DNA of 64,000 bases from Trissonchulus latispiculum (GCA_030248195.1 JASAND010006312.1:1-64000); one strand, 5' to 3'; counted from the stretch's first letter, positions 1-12,539 are shown. The notes: a model not told the origin generated them from the letters alone. Numbers and translations: made by a program.

Positions 1-219
1 ACGAAAAAATTGGCTTTAGTCTGCAAAATATCTGGAAAATTAAATTACTTCGAAAATGCAGTAAAATAATTTCCAAGAACTAAAATTATAGTTCACTGTA
101 TTCATTGGAAAGAGAAAATATTAAGCTCCATTTCGATATAAAAAGAGCTACTTAACTCCTAGGAATGAATGAGTAATAACGGTTCAAAGTTGATATCTCC
201 AAAGGAATCATCACCTTAA
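1..219. mobile_element. right end of a TTAA-type (piggyBac-like) MITE, truncated by window start
   Basis: The first 219 bases match, with scattered substitutions, the last 220 bases of the complete element at 7149-8059. Both end in CC-TTAA preceded by a GGAATCA-type terminal repeat. The left half lies outside the window. No coding potential is visible. The TTAA boundary is the basis for calling it piggyBac-like; no transposase is seen. Confidence 0.6.
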
Positions 220-401
220 ACATATGATTGGACGTTGGAGATTCTAAATATCTGTTTTCTTGCATTTTATCGATTAGGTTAAGCCTAAGTTTGTGCTAAT
301 TGCACGCTGGTGTGGGTCTTAATTGTTAATTTTATACGTGGGGATTCAAATGTTTAGGATTCATTGCAACCAGCTGACAGCTGTTCATAGATATACAAAA
401 C

Positions 402-430
402 AACAAACCAACAACAACAACAACAACAAT
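402..430. repeat. (CAA)n microsatellite
   Basis: A short run of CAA units at the point where the 434-1488 element inserted; the same motif follows that element at 1489-1503. Confidence 0.8.
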
Positions 431-433
431 AAG

Positions 434-1488
434 TCAAAAGGCATCAAGTGGTTCCCGCCCGACATTTTTCCGTTTATAAACAGTGCTCATTTTCAGGAAA
501 ATTATTCGGTTTCATGCTTTGCGACTATTGTAACAATTTTCCAGATTACCAGAGCTTTCGATTGATACCATTATCAGCCAGATCCGACAAAGTTCAATTT
601 TCACTCATTTTGACCAATTTGGCGATTTTTGACTCATTCGAAGGCTCGTAGCTCCTTTTCCTACACAACGTACGCCTTGGCCCTATCACAACTTTTTATC
701 TACGCAGCGAGAGCTTTCAATTGATGCCAGTATCTGCCCGATCAGGCAGTTTTCAATTTTGACCCATTTTGACCGGTTTTGGTCATTTTTGGTACCTTTG
801 AGGCTCCGTAACTCATTTTTCCTACATTTTGACGCTTTGGCCCTATTACAACTTTATATCCACGCAAGGAGAGCTTTCGAATGATACCAATATTGTGGGG
901 TTTCCGATACTTTCAATTTTGACCATTTGCAGCATCACCGTATCGAGTAATTGCGAACAGTGTGACACTATAGTATCCAGGTACCCGGAGGGTCTTCCGC
1001 TTCCCGCATCGGGTGCCACCCTACATGCAAACTTTCAGGCCAATTAGTTGACTCTAGCTCGAGATAAAGGCGGAAAACCCCTTCACACGGCCGTTTTGGC
1101 CGTTTTTGGCAATTTTTGACCCTTTTTCGCCTCATAACTCAAAATAGGTACATTTTCAGGCCTTGACCCAATTACAACTTTTTCATTACTCGCCGAGAGC
1201 TTTCGAATGATACCAAAATCAGCTCATTTGGACAACTTTTTTATTTTACTGATTTTTACTCACGGGGGTGCTCCGGGAGCACCTCTGCTCCCCCGGGGGT
1301 CCCCGCGCTTCCGGAAGCAGTTCAAGTCCATGCGCAGATCCCCTGAAAATTTCAGTCCGATCGGCCCAGCCAATCTCGAGATGGAGGGGGACACGAAAAT
1401 GTGAACATTAATAATAAGAGGAAGAATAAGAAAAATAAACATGTCCAGAACATAGGGTTCCAAACCCTTTGGAAAAGGGCGGGAACCC
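434..1488. mobile_element. about 1.05 kb insertion containing a 160-bp satellite
   Basis: Absent from the paralogous flank at 14360, so it is a clean insertion. It is bracketed by copies of an ACAACAACAATAAG sequence (ending near 433 and 1503). Near its edges are inverted GGTTCCCGCCC (450-460) and GGGCGGGAACC (1477-1487). The interior is mainly a tandem repeat. No convincing protein is encoded. Confidence 0.6.
552..1260. repeat. tandem repeat with ~160-bp period
   Basis: The landmark GAGCTTTCRAWTGATRCCA recurs at 552, 711, 871 and 1197, spacings of 159, 160 and 326 (two units). Between landmarks come TTTTGACC-rich stretches and a TTGGCCCTATNACAACTTT block in the same order. Units are diverged. 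It lies wholly within the 434-1488 insertion. Confidence 0.7.
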
Positions 1489-1862
1489 AACAACAACAAT
1501 AAGGAACAACAAACCTGACAGCGTGTTAAAACATCTGAAAGCACAGTTTCGCAGAAATTTATGACGAGAATAAAGCCTATAAATGTGTGGACAGAATACA
1601 ACACGTTTGCTTTATTTTGCTCAAAACACTTCCAACAAAAGTCGTTAAGAAATTGTAAACAATTACTTTGCCAAAAGCAATTACTGACTTGGCCAATACG
1701 GGTTTTATCAATAACAAAAACAGTTCCACCAACACAAGCTGAGATTCAGTACGGTTTGAACGGTGATAATTGTCACTAACCGTTTTAAAGAGATAGCTGA
1801 TTGGATTAGCCACCAAATGATAAAGTAAAACTTGAAGCCAGCTCAAGCTATTCGACAAGTAG

Positions 1863-4015
1863 TTAATCGGTATCATTGCTGTCAGAATCAAAAGTTAAGC
1901 TTTTGTTTCTTGTCTCCGGCAGGAAAATCGCGGCCAAAATTGAATTTACTAAACACAGCATGGAAACCGTTAGAAAAGGTAAAGGTTTCCATTTTTCGAA
2001 AAGCAAAAGAAGTTGAGGAGCCAGAATTCCACTGACACGAGACGCCATGGAGCCAAGACTAGATCCCATATTTCGGATTTCTGTGGGATAAAGTTCGGCG
2101 GAGTAGAGACCGCCCACAATCCACAGAGGGAAACTGAAGGTGGAGGCGAGTAGGGACGACATCTCAAGCAGCCTTGGATATGAGCTCTCCAGGTTTAAAC
2201 AATAAACACACACGGATACCAATAAAAGCACCCATGCACCGTTGAGACAAACCTGGTGAAGCAATCTCCGGCCGGGTTTAAGTATCTTCTCCACTCCAGA
2301 AAAACCAGAGCGGTCCCCGCAATATTAGTGGCACCAATTAGGCCACAATTTAAAAATATATTGAATAATAAATTTCCAGTATTAAAAACTATGGTGTAGC
2401 GACTTAGACCAGTGACAAGAAACTGAGAAGCATCATTAAGCTATACGTAGTCAATCTTCTAGTTTTGAATAACTCAACGTAAGAATAAGCTTTTGCTGAT
2501 TCTTCACAATCTCTTTCAAGTTCGGAAAGTTGTGGCCGTATCCGTGTCAGTTGTTCCCTGGTCTGCTGGTTCAGTGCTGTGTTATGCTGCAGAATAGATT
2601 GACAAATTTTTATTAAATTGCTTGGCCTTTTGCACAAAGTCCACCTCGGAGACTCGTGAATCCACCAGAAACCGAAAAGCGGCAGCAACCTGAGCACTGA
2701 AATCAGCAGACTGAGCCACTTCCAGTGTCCAGTCAATGAGGCGGCCAAAGCGAACAATATTAAAGCGATCGACTGAACACAAATGATGCTAGTTTGAACA
2801 AGAGCTCGACTTTTGGAACTGACCGATTCCATTACCCAAATTGTAGCAGAACTATCGAAACCACCCATGCTGACACCCAAGAGAAATCGAAATGCCGCCA
2901 TAGCCTAGAATGTCATAAAAACACACAAGGAAAGAAATTAATTGCTGCTCTGCATTGAAAACAGATCTATTGTTGCAAGCAAACATTAACATGGGGTCGC
3001 ATCCTGGGGGGAAGCGTTTTCCTAAACAAGTTACGAGGGGATTTGTAACATAATCCCAAATTTACATGAGAACTCCCATTGATTCTCCCATTGTCCTCAA
3101 GTAACCTGAATTTTAGACAAATTAACGTTAATAGTAATTACAATCAGCCATGTTTAAAATATTTTCAACGAAAAGCTAGTATTTCAGAGCTAAATCGAAA
3201 TTTTAGATCAATCATGAAAAATTATAACAAATTTCACTAAAAATACTAGCGTAGCCGGAATTCTCTTAAAAATTTAATCTAAGACAAAAGACAATGTATC
3301 AATTCAATGGTTTATTAATATGCAGTGTGAAGGATCAGAGGGATCGGAGGGAACGTTGTTGAGTAGCCAGTTCTTGAAAGACGTCTTTGCGTATTCCTCC
3401 ATAAGTTTCGAAGTTTTGGTTGCAGTAATAAAAGGTATACCTCTTCTGTCTGTCAGTGTCAGTGTTAGTGTTACAATACGAGCATTACCAACGGAAGGGA
3501 AACCACTTGTTTGTACAAAAATGACAAATCAACAACTTAAAACAATCGTTTTTGTTTTATGTATAGGAATAAATAGACTTTCACTGCCGCTTACTAGACA
3601 GCCAATGTTTTCAGCTTACCTCCCACGTAGTTGCCAGTGTAGACAAGCCACCAAGGACTATTGTGAGACTTAAGCAAATCACGCTGTTGGCTTTTCTACC
3701 AATGGCGTCAGCGGCCATTCCGCCTAACAGAGCTCCAACAAGTGCTCCACCCAGCTGAACTGATGTTATAAAATTAAGTAAATACTTCCGAACGCCAACC
3801 AGGTTCCATTCTGGAGCAAACGAATGAAAGTAGCCAACGTCGCTGGTTGTAGTTAGATTTTCCAATGGGGGTGGGGCTGCCCCAAATACCATAAAAAGGG
3901 TGTGGGAAACGTTACAAAAATATGACAACCATATGATAAAAAGCAGATACAGTAGGTACGGTCCACAGGATACCGTTTTGTCCAACAAAAGCTGCACCGA
4001 TTTTCTAATATCCAC
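1863..4015 (-). pseudogene. SLC22-like MFS transporter, copy 1, decayed
   Basis: Exon 1 (3620-4015) and exon 2 (1863-2904) align along their length with copies 2 and 3, with a 715-bp intron (donor GTAAGC, acceptor TTCTAG). Exon 1 has 132 codons as in the paralogues, but the codon at the paralogues' ATG is GTG (4013-4015), with an in-frame TGA just upstream, so no normal start remains. In exon 2 a single base is missing near 2420, ending the frame after LLSFLSLV, and a second disruption lies near 2295-2315 in a GC-rich stretch. Transporter motifs survive in pieces: the ADAIGRK loop in exon 1, HESPRW, and LYPTEIRNMGSSLG and LPETRNKS near the C terminus. Sequence is closest to copy 2. A non-ATG start is conceivable, but the frameshifts make a working protein unlikely. 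Confidence 0.8.
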
Positions 4016-5355
4016 TGACGCTAAAACCAATCATCACGTAACAATATTATGAAATTATAGTTGTTAATACTAAAATTCAATAAAATATAAAAGGAAACAT
4101 AGTACAAAAAGTCGGTTTAAGCAGGTATCAAATCACCAACAATTTGCCTTGTCTACAGATACGACCACCAGCACAATATAATAATAGCAACGACAATACA
4201 CTAAACGAAACCCGGGGCAGAATCTTCCTATACAGTTCCACTCTTACTTAAACTTTAATTTCCAATATATAACTATAAGCGAAGAATCTGAGGCACGGTT
4301 TCAACCATACATTAGCGTGGTAAAAGCCTGGGATCTACCCTGACATTGACGAAGGGTCTAATCCTGAAAAGTTCTTAAATTTTTAAACGGGTTTATAATA
4401 AATTTAGGAAAAATTGAGAATTGTTCAAGTTTGTTACCACAAATTAGAGCGATTTTAAACAATTTTAAGGGATTGTTCGGAGTTTTTAAGAAATCGTTAA
4501 AGTTTGCTTTAGAATAAGCAATTTCTGGTAAAAAATTACTGAGAGGACTACCGTATTTTTGTTTTTTGGCAGAGAGGGTCACCCGTTTTTCCGTCAGGCA
4601 AAAGGGTTCTACCCGTTTTTGTAGGTCTGAGGTCCCATACCCCACGCTATCCTAGAGCTTCAACTGAATAAAAATGGCGCAGCTTCAATTTTATTTAATT
4701 TCATTTAATTTAATTATTCAATCGCTTTCAATGCGGTTTAAGAAGTTCGGAGTTCTGTTGAATGAGTATCGTATTTTTAGAGACAAAAGCTAGAGTATCC
4801 ATTGGGCCCATAATGTTAGAGTCTGGAACCATTTACGAAAGCGCAGGAAAGGCAGTTATTACGGCAGTTTTTTAGAGCAAGGTGCACAATGCTTGTGTAG
4901 AATCTGCTCATAAATGTAAGTATTATCATCATTTCCAGAGACGGCAAGACTACTGCAATGTATTGTAAGAATTGGTCATTAAATCAAAAGCAACAAATAT
5001 TCAACAAACCCATGTTTGTGAGAGAAAATGCTTTTTCCGGGACTGGCTGTAATTGTGCAAGACTGCAGCAACAGTATGAACTCGAAAAAGTAGAAAAATA
5101 ATGACCGCTTCAGCCTACTGTTTACAACAAGTTACAGCACAGGACAAGTTTAAACCAATCCAAGCAATAAAAGGTGTCTTCGCATTCACTTTTCCAACAC
5201 CTTAATATTTTGTGACGAAGTGAAATTGCCGAGAAACATCTGCATGTAATATACCCTGCAAGACAAACCGTAGAAAACATAATTCTCAATTCAACATTAA
5301 CAAATGTTATGTTGCGTGGATTTTAAAACCTTTTGGATAAAATTTTAAAATTCAT
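4016..5355. other. intergenic, no gene recognised
   Basis: AT-rich sequence upstream of transporter copy 1. The only notable point is a ~37-bp stretch at 4512-4548 (GAATAAGCAATTTCTGG...) that recurs at 12493-12530, so part of it is dispersed repeat. No supported coding region was seen. Confidence 0.5.
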
Positions 5356-5683
5356 CTACAGCCATGCCGTTATTTAGAGGGGAAAGGAGATGAAAGAAAA
5401 TGAAAATTTTTCTTTAAATAAAGAAAAAGAAACTGTTCCATGAATTTCATAATTTGATAAATGGCTTCACGCTGGGCTAAGTCTAAACTATTAGTAACAA
5501 TTGGCCTTTTCAGCTATGCTTAGTATACTTATTTTCGCCTTTACACTTATTGTTTGCATCACTAAGGGTGACAGACAGCTCTATACACAGTTGCTAATGC
5601 TATTGCAATTTTCTTCCTTCCCAAGAAAAAGAAAATGAAAAAAAATTAAAATTTTGTCTCCTGAAATAACGGCATGGCTGTAG
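5356..5683. mobile_element. MITE with CTACAGCCATGCCGTTATTT terminal inverted repeats
   Basis: The 20-base end CTACAGCCATGCCGTTATTT at 5356-5375 is repeated exactly inverted at 5664-5683. Length is 328 bp and no coding region is present. No clear target duplication is seen, so the superfamily is not assigned. Confidence 0.75.
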
Positions 5684-6639
5684 TTTCGTTCGAAGCTATG
5701 TTTTCGTTACTGCGTTAAAAAGTAATTATTACAATTGGTTTAGTTTGGCAAAACAACATTGACGCATTGATGTTTTCTGGTGACAGTTTCGATCTGTTTA
5801 TTCTGAGTGAGGAAGACTGGCGTTTGTTGGGCGTTCGAGTTTGAAATAGCAAGCAAGCTATCAATTAATACACATCATAGCATTGCGTTAGTTAGCCACA
5901 TAATCGTATTAGCGCAACAGTGTTGGATGGCATCTCACCGAGTTCCAAATACGCTATTCCTCCAACACTCCCACTTTAGGCAGTTGGACCTTGATGACGG
6001 CACGGTTCTTCTTAGCAGATTATAGTTTACTGTAATGTTCTTTGTGTCCTTACTAACTGCTTATCTTGCTCTAGTGTCACTGATCCTTTGGCCTTGCAAG
6101 TTGCTCCAACTAAAACCACCAAAATCCAAGCACCATTCTTGGCTCTGTGTTTCCTCGCAAAGCAATCTCTAATCCTTCAGACTTTCATCCAAGCAAACAA
6201 CAAATCCGTCATTTTAGCTGTACTATGCCTGTTATAAGTCCAAATATCCTCTCACAGCAGATTGCAATGGATACAGACTCCACAGCTCTACCATCCGCAG
6301 TAACGAACATTATGGCCTCTCGCCCATCGGACTGATGAACAAAAACCATCTGCCTGTGGAGTGTGGGCTCTGGATTTCTTTGCATTTTGAACACTTAAAG
6401 CAGTTGCTTTAAATTAATTTGTTTTCAGTCCTACCTTCTGATACTTTCATCGCCTCTGAACATTTGAGTTCTTAGCTTTTATTTCTTTTAACACCAAATG
6501 ATTTCTTCAGATGGTTCATCAACATCACGACATGGGTAGGACACCAACAAACCAAAGCAAAAATAAGTCCAGGTGCATGCCTGGGCCCATAACTTAATGG
6601 AATTTGCAATTTAAGCACGAATTTGTTTAATGGTAACAA
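5684..6639. other. intergenic, no gene recognised
   Basis: Only short open frames without recognisable composition or motifs. I see no exon structure that I can support. Confidence 0.4.
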
Positions 6640-7003
6640 TAGTACATAACATAGGAGTGTGCCACTAGGCACACTGTATGTTCTCTGACCAAGAGCTATG
6701 CTTTGCTCCCTGACGGTTCACCACCCCGTAAATCAGACCCTAGTGAACCCCCCGCAAATCAGTACCTAGTCCAAACTGGGGTACGCTCACTCGCTCTATG
6801 TTTATGCGCTTAAGCTCGAAAGCATAAGCAGTGTTTTAGCAAATTTTGTGACTGCTTCGAGCTTTAGAACACAAACATAGGGCACGAAATTCGTTGAATT
6901 GATGGGTCTAAGTTGCTGGGGGGATGGGCCGTTACCGAACAGAGCATAGTTTTTGGCCTGATAACATAGAGCTAGCCTAGTGGCATATTCTTATCATTAC
7001 GTA
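6640..7003. mobile_element. diverged inverted-repeat element
   Basis: The left part (GTGCCACTAGGC... AGCTATGCT) matches the reverse complement of the right part (near 6935-6985: AGAGCATAG ... GCCTAGTGGCA) imperfectly over about 80 bases. The interior shares TGAACCCC ... GTACGCTCACT with the element around 38930-39060, suggesting one family. Boundaries are approximate. Confidence 0.5.
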
Positions 7004-7148
7004 ATGTTGATAGCAAGCACAAAAGCTAACAATCGACATACATGCACTCATCTTATAGTCGTCACTAAGCGTTCTAAAGCAGTGGAGCAGATCTTAGGTT
7101 GATTACAGTCAACTACATATCCAGCACTCCCACATAGTTGGCTATCTC

Positions 7149-8059
7149 TTAAGGTGGTGATTCCTTTTAGGCAAATATTGTTGATTGACGGTTCAAATCA
7201 AGATGAAATTTGATGAAACTTTCCAAAATAAGTTCTTTTAGCATTCTAACACCCTCCGCGCAATCCCGCTTCAAAAATTCGACGTTTCGTCTCAGGTTCG
7301 TTTTTGCCGATTTTTGATAACTTAGACAGTAGCTGCATAGGAGTAACTACTTGTTGAGCTCATTTTTGCTTTTTGAAGCCCCTTTCTAGCTTTTCGCTAT
7401 CGAGAGATGTAGCCGATTTTCTTATTTTGGCGTTGAAAACTTGTCATTTCTACAGAAACCAAATAATCCACCATTTCTTGAGCCGCGCAAGCAATGAAAT
7501 TAAACTACAGGTGTCAATTTGAAGGTCCCATCGAGACCGATTATCCGTGACATTGTAATCTTCTAACTGCTATCCCATACGCGAGCATTTACTCTGCAGG
7601 CTAGAGGGTTGCCACTTACTGGACGTGTTTTACACGAAAATACCCAGGGACCCTTTTTAGTTGCCCCGATAGCTGCTTTCCAGCTAAAGTGGTCGCTTGC
7701 CAAAGTTGGAAAAAGTAGGCAAAATCCGGGTTGCGCATACATTTTAGCTGATTTTTTGATAACGAAGAGCGGTTTCATATTAATTAAAAAAGAGTTTCCA
7801 GCTATTTGATAGTGAAATCGAATGATGTGGCCGATGCCTCACGAAAAAATTTACTTTAGTCTGCAAAAAATCTGGGAAATTAAATTACTTCGACAATGCA
7901 GTAAAATAATTTCCGAGAACTAAAGATAGTTTCTTTGCATTCATTAGAAAGAGCAAACGTTGAACTGCATGTTGATATAAAAATGGCTTTTTAACTCCAA
8001 GCAATAGTTGAGTAATAATGGTACAAACTTGATGTCTCCAAAAGGAATCACTACCTTAA
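7149..8059. mobile_element. TTAA-flanked (piggyBac-like) non-autonomous element
   Basis: Ends are TTAAGGTGGTGATTCCTTTT at 7149 and its near-perfect inverse ending in CCTTAA at 8059; both boundaries are TTAA, the diagnostic target of piggyBac transposons. Length 911 bp. No transposase frame is present. The right 220 bases are shared with 1-219. Confidence 0.7.
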
Positions 8060-8570
8060 ACACAAAAACAACCGATAGAAGAAACGGAAGAAATTCCCCG
8101 TTACAGAAACATATTTTAGCTCTTCTTGACAACTTTTGTACAATTCCGCCATGTGATTCCACTAAATTGGCATCTGTCCGTCTGCGATATCACAGCAAGC
8201 TTGTCACAGCAAAAGTAGCAAACATTGACTGAACTTCTTTACTCTTTGATTGCGTTTCTAAATTTAAACCTCTTCTACGTGCTTGAATAACTGCTGCCTC
8301 ACATCTTCTTTTTATAAACTTTATCGGCTCCAGAAATCTGTATGATTCCACGCCAGAGCCAACGTCTTCTAGTTAGTGTTTGGTCGCTTGATCGTTTGAT
8401 CTAGTACGATCATCCACAGGCCGGTTGACTTAAACAAGCAGAAAAGTTTCAAAATGAGGAACCAAGTTTAAAAATATCTCCAAATTCGGCCATGTTTTAA
8501 AAAGCACTTATTCCTATATAAATATGAAACAATATATAATGTAAAATGTAAAATGTAAAATAAATATAAA
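8060..8570. other. AT-rich spacer with TGTAAAA minisatellite
   Basis: No gene recognised. Near 8537-8575 a short TGTAAAA/TATAAA repeat runs into the duplicated segment that follows. Confidence 0.5.
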
Positions 8571-9411
8571 TATAAAATGTTAAATTTAAAATTCAGTTAT
8601 ATAGGTTAGGTAATTGTTCACAGTTCACACCCTATAGATAATGATTTGATCCCGAACGCATTAACTCCGGCAACCTCCCTTTTTTCAAGTCTTTTAATTT
8701 AACTATTATTAAAGAAAGTACAGCCACACCATAGCATAATACCATCAAGAGTACATAGTACATAAGAGTGTGACAGCAGGCAAGCTCTCTGTTATCAGCT
8801 GTAGGTACATGCTATGTTCGCTAACGGCTGACCCCCCCCCCCCACAAACGTGTATGTGCTCTTCAAAGAAATTCGCACGCTATCTTTGCGTGTTAAAGCT
8901 CGCAACAGACGCACATTGAACCAACTGAGTAGTTGTGTTTTCGAGCTTCAGCATGCAAGCGTAGCGGCCAAATTTCTTTGAAGAGCACATACACGTTTGT
9001 GGGGGGGGGGGGTCAGCCGTTAGCGAACATAGCATGTACCTACAGCTGATAACAGAGAGCTTGCCTGCTGTCACACTCTTATATATTATGTACTCTTGAT
9101 ACCATACAGTACAGTACAGTGCTGTTCCTTCTGCAGGCATATTACAAAACACTTGCGTACTTCGTATTTCGTTTCTGGCTGGCACTTTGCAGCATCTCTT
9201 GTCTTGACACTTAGATTTAACATTATTTTCATTCACGCCTAGTAGCAAACGTTGTCCTTAACGTTGCCAAAACATATTTTAATGTACCTTCTGTACCAGG
9301 GATCTGCTCTTCAACAACATCATCATTGCTATCGTCGCCGTCTGATCCAGAGATCTCGATCTCATCATCATTGTCTGGATTTTGGGAGCTCCTTGGAGTG
9401 CTGCAAGGGGA
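8571..9411. repeat. duplicated segment, copy A (partner 12890-13489)
   Basis: Apart from a hairpin MITE inserted at 8745-9099, this segment is highly similar to 12890-13489. On the minus strand it encodes an acidic tail (ISGSDGDDSNDDVVEEQ then LATLRTTFATRRE, stop) and, in another frame, KCQDKRCCKVPARNEIRS. Its right end already contains the first BEL/Pao pol residues (GFWELLGVLQGEI), and so does the partner, so the junction predates the duplication. The family of the acidic sequence is unknown. Confidence 0.65.
8745..9099. mobile_element. hairpin MITE with ~127-bp arms and TACCA duplication
   Basis: TCAAGAGTACATAGTACATA at 8745 is matched by its inverse ending at 9099; the arms pair nearly perfectly for about 127 bases, including a poly-C tract (about 8828-8842) opposite a poly-G tract (about 9001-9012), around a ~100-base loop. 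TACCA flanks both sides (8740-8744, 9100-9104). The duplicated segment at 13040 lacks it, confirming insertion. Confidence 0.85.
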
Positions 9412-11570
9412 AATCGACTTTTTCAACGAAGGTTCCATGAATCTAAGAGAATGGGCTAGCAACAGTCAAGAATTTCTGCGGACTGTACCATCACAGGATA
9501 AAGTTTCCGATGAATACATCAAAGTGCTGGACCTCCAGTGGAATGTGAAGGAAGATACAATTTCAATACCGCCAGCGAAGTCAACTTCAGGGTCAGAATT
9601 TACTAAGCGCATCTTGTTGAAGTCCGTAGCAGCATACTATGATCCTCTCGGATATTTCACTCCAGCAGTGGTACCAACTAAACTCCTACTGAAGAAGTTG
9701 TGGGAAGACAACCATGATTGGGATGATCCAGTTCCAATACAGGAGTATGAGATTGGTATGAAGCTTCTACGGGACCTTTCAAACATACCGTCCGTTCCAA
9801 TAAGACGACTCTTGATTGGATTCCCCTTGACAGGAGATGAGACATATGAACTGATCTGGTTCACCGATGCTTCAGCGTCAATCTACGCGGCATCCGTCTA
9901 CTTGAGGGTGAAATCCAGAGATAATACTGAAAGCCATCTCATATTCAGCGAGACCAGATTGGCGCCAAGCAGGGCGTCCACTATTCCGCGATTAGAGTTG
10001 CTTGGTGTTCTAATCGGTAGCAGATTCAGTTCATTGTTCAGAATTTGAAGCTATCCGTTACAAAGAAAACCGTTTGGACGGACTCCAAGTGTGTCATCGG
10101 CTGGTTGAAAAGCAGCCGGCTTCAGTCTCCATTTGTCAGCCGCAGAGTTCGAGAAATAAAAGAATCCAATATAGCTTGCCACTACGTGCGCTCGGAAGAA
10201 AATATAGCCGACATTGCTACAAGAGGTAGTTCGGTAACGGATCTTGTTGCGAACGAGCTTTGGTGGCACGGTCCCTCATGGTTGCTATTGGAGTCAAAAA
10301 ACTGGCCAAACTACACAGCTGATGAAATATCAACTGACGAAATAGCAAACAGCACTCCTGTCGAGGAACCACCAAAAGTTCTATTCGAAGCAAGTATGGC
10401 AAGCCATAGTAACACTATTCAATTGGATCCCATTGGAATTAATGAGCACAACTACTCTTCGCTTGGAAAACTGATCAGAATAACGACATACTGCCTCAGG
10501 TTTGTCCATCTTTTGAAGAAAACAGTGAAGTTACCATCTTCCAGAATACTGACGAAATCAGAAATTGATGAAGCAAAACGATATTGGATGCGGCATGTCC
10601 AGAAGCAGTACTACTCCAGCATAAATTGAGGAGCTGCAGAAGAATAAGACAACCAGCAAAAAAACCTCCTCCATCCTTCAACTCGGGTTGATCCGCGATG
10701 AAGATGGCCTACTTCGCTGTCAAGGTAGACTACAGAATTCCAGTCTTTCAGAAGACGAAGTTCGTCCAATATTACTTCCCAGAGAAGCCTATCTTTCTAC
10801 CTTAGTCATATGAGACGTACACCAGCAACTCTTTCACGCGGGTGTTACTCACACCTTAAGTCAGCTCTAAAGAATCTACTGGATTCCTCGCGGAAGAGCA
10901 ATAGTGTACTCAGTACTCAGAAAATGTGTCACATGTGGAAAACAGACGGGCAGTCACTATAAATATCCAGAAGTTCCTCCATTGCCAAGGGAAAGGATAA
11001 ATCCGGCAGCTCCCTTCACATACACAGGGTTAGATTACTTCGGCCCTGCCTTTTCACATGCATGACAACCAGAGCCATACATTTAGAGCTCGTTGAAACA
11101 ATGACAACACAAGATTTCCTGCTCAGTTTGAGACGATTCATTGCTCGACGAGGCATACCCACACAAATTATATCGGACAATGCTCCACAGCTGACGCTGG
11201 ACAATGCAACGCTCTCATCTCTTTTTAGAGATGTGGTCACATGTGAAGATGTGCAGTCATACAGTTCCATGAAAGGAATCGCATGGAAATTCACAACAGA
11301 ATATGCACCGTGGATGGGAGGCTTTTATGGGAGGCTGATCGGGTCTGTGAAGATTGCCTTGAAGAAAACCCTGGGCCGAGCTTGTCTCACGTTTAATCAG
11401 TTCGAAACTCTTCTGACAGAAATTGAAGCTACTATTAACTCAAGACCACTGTACAATAATGGTGAAGAACTAACCTATGAGTCAATCCTGCCACCAGCAC
11501 ACTTCTTGAGTCTCAATCAAGTCTCAATGCAAGAAGTCAAACTTGCATAACATCCAACGTCTTAAATAGG
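9383..11570 (+). pseudogene. BEL/Pao retrotransposon pol remnant (RT end, RNase H, integrase)
   Basis: The frame 9326-10048 runs from the end of reverse transcriptase (MNLREWASNS, LDLQWNV, YDPLGYFTPAV) into RNase H (WFTDASASIYAASVY; RLELLGVLIGSR), continues with a frame change at 10045-10629 (WTDSKCVIGWL, YVRSEENIADIATRG), then through stops and frameshifts into integrase: an H-H and CVTCGK zinc-binding region near 10700-10950, GLDYFGP, ISDNAPQ, and WMGGFYGRLIGSVK. The third catalytic residue, normally Glu in the F-W/Y-E-R-L motif, is Gly here. Gag, protease and the reverse transcriptase fingers and palm are absent; the upstream neighbour is the acidic duplicated segment. Not functional. Confidence 0.85.
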
Positions 11571-12318
11571 CTAGCCCCACTGTCCGTAGTGAAAATCCAG
11601 CTGGAAGTGTCCAAATCAAGGGAATGGAACCAGTTCAAATCAGAAATTTCAAGATGGGACTTTTCCCGCGGGGGGTATATAGTTCTAACACGACACGCTT
11701 CAGCTCGAATTCTGGGGAAATCCAATGTCCAGTAAGACTGTGGTATTCACATCCGCACCACCGATCTGTCCGCCCGTCCACAGTAGCCCCAGCAACCACA
11801 CCATTTTTACCCTGAATTGTAGCTGCTCCAGACTGTAAAGCCGCAATAACATTGGACTTCGTATTGCTGTAAGTTGCAAGCAAAATCAGTTTCTTCATAG
11901 TCCAGGACCTTGGTAACTTTTAACGAATTTCTGCATAATCGCCAATGATTCCACAGTGACAAAACAGCATAGATCTCAAAGCTGCATCGTCAAGATGAGA
12001 TAGAGGCACCATTCGCTTAACCATATACTCCAACATTGAAGCAATTCGGGTTGCTGTCTGCTGCGTCGTGAGCTTCTTTTGGCTAAGCTTTCTTAAAAGG
12101 ATCTAGAAGAAACAATAGAGGCACTGCCGGATTCTGACAATTTGATGTTCTGAGTGTTGACGAGATGCCGCTTCAGGGTACTTACTGCTGCTATTTAAGT
12201 TCAGTTTGTAAACATTGCAGCAATTTGAATACTAGAACATATAAAGTAGCAAAAAGTAGAGCGGAATAAAGCGGCTACTTTGGTTTTAGAAAGGCCAGAA
12301 TTGGACGTAGCCGCGCAT
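11571..12318. other. BEL/Pao downstream region, no gene recognised
   Basis: Follows the integrase remnant. It may hold the end of pol and 3' untranslated sequence, but I cannot follow a reading frame or identify an LTR. Confidence 0.4.
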
Positions 12319-12483
12319 GGTTAAAGAATTGCGTATATGTATAATAGCTCTGCTTTATTAAGATCTAACTTACAAAAGCTTCTAAAGTCAGATAGTTCAG
12401 AGCAGGAACATAACTGGTCTCGGCTGAAACTGAAAACTGAAACATAGACTGAAACTAAAACTGGAAAGGGAAACTATTTTCGA
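12319..12483. repeat. direct repeat, copy 1 (partner 13515-13674)
   Basis: About 160 bases beginning GGTTAAAGAATTG and ending AACTATTTTCG recur at 13515-13674. The two copies bracket the second duplicated segment and a MITE, an arrangement that could be LTRs of a small element or a simple tandem duplication. Confidence 0.65.
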
Positions 12484-12539
12484 GTTTGCTTTTGAATAAG
12501 CAATTTCTGGTAAAAAATTACTGAGAGGACTAAATATTA

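Larger units (their letters stand above)
220..1862. repeat. 3' flank of transporter copy 1, duplicated at 14160-15960
   Basis: Bases 222-430 and 1495-1862 align almost continuously with 14162-14360 and 14360-14660 plus 15888-15960, the region downstream of transporter copy 2. The tandem duplication that made copies 1 and 2 therefore included over 500 bases of 3' flank. Each flank was later hit by a different insertion: 434-1488 here, 14663-15887 there. Confidence 0.75.

Noticed and set aside
6147..6335. Short plus-strand open frame
   Set aside because: Length expected by chance, no motif, no splice context.
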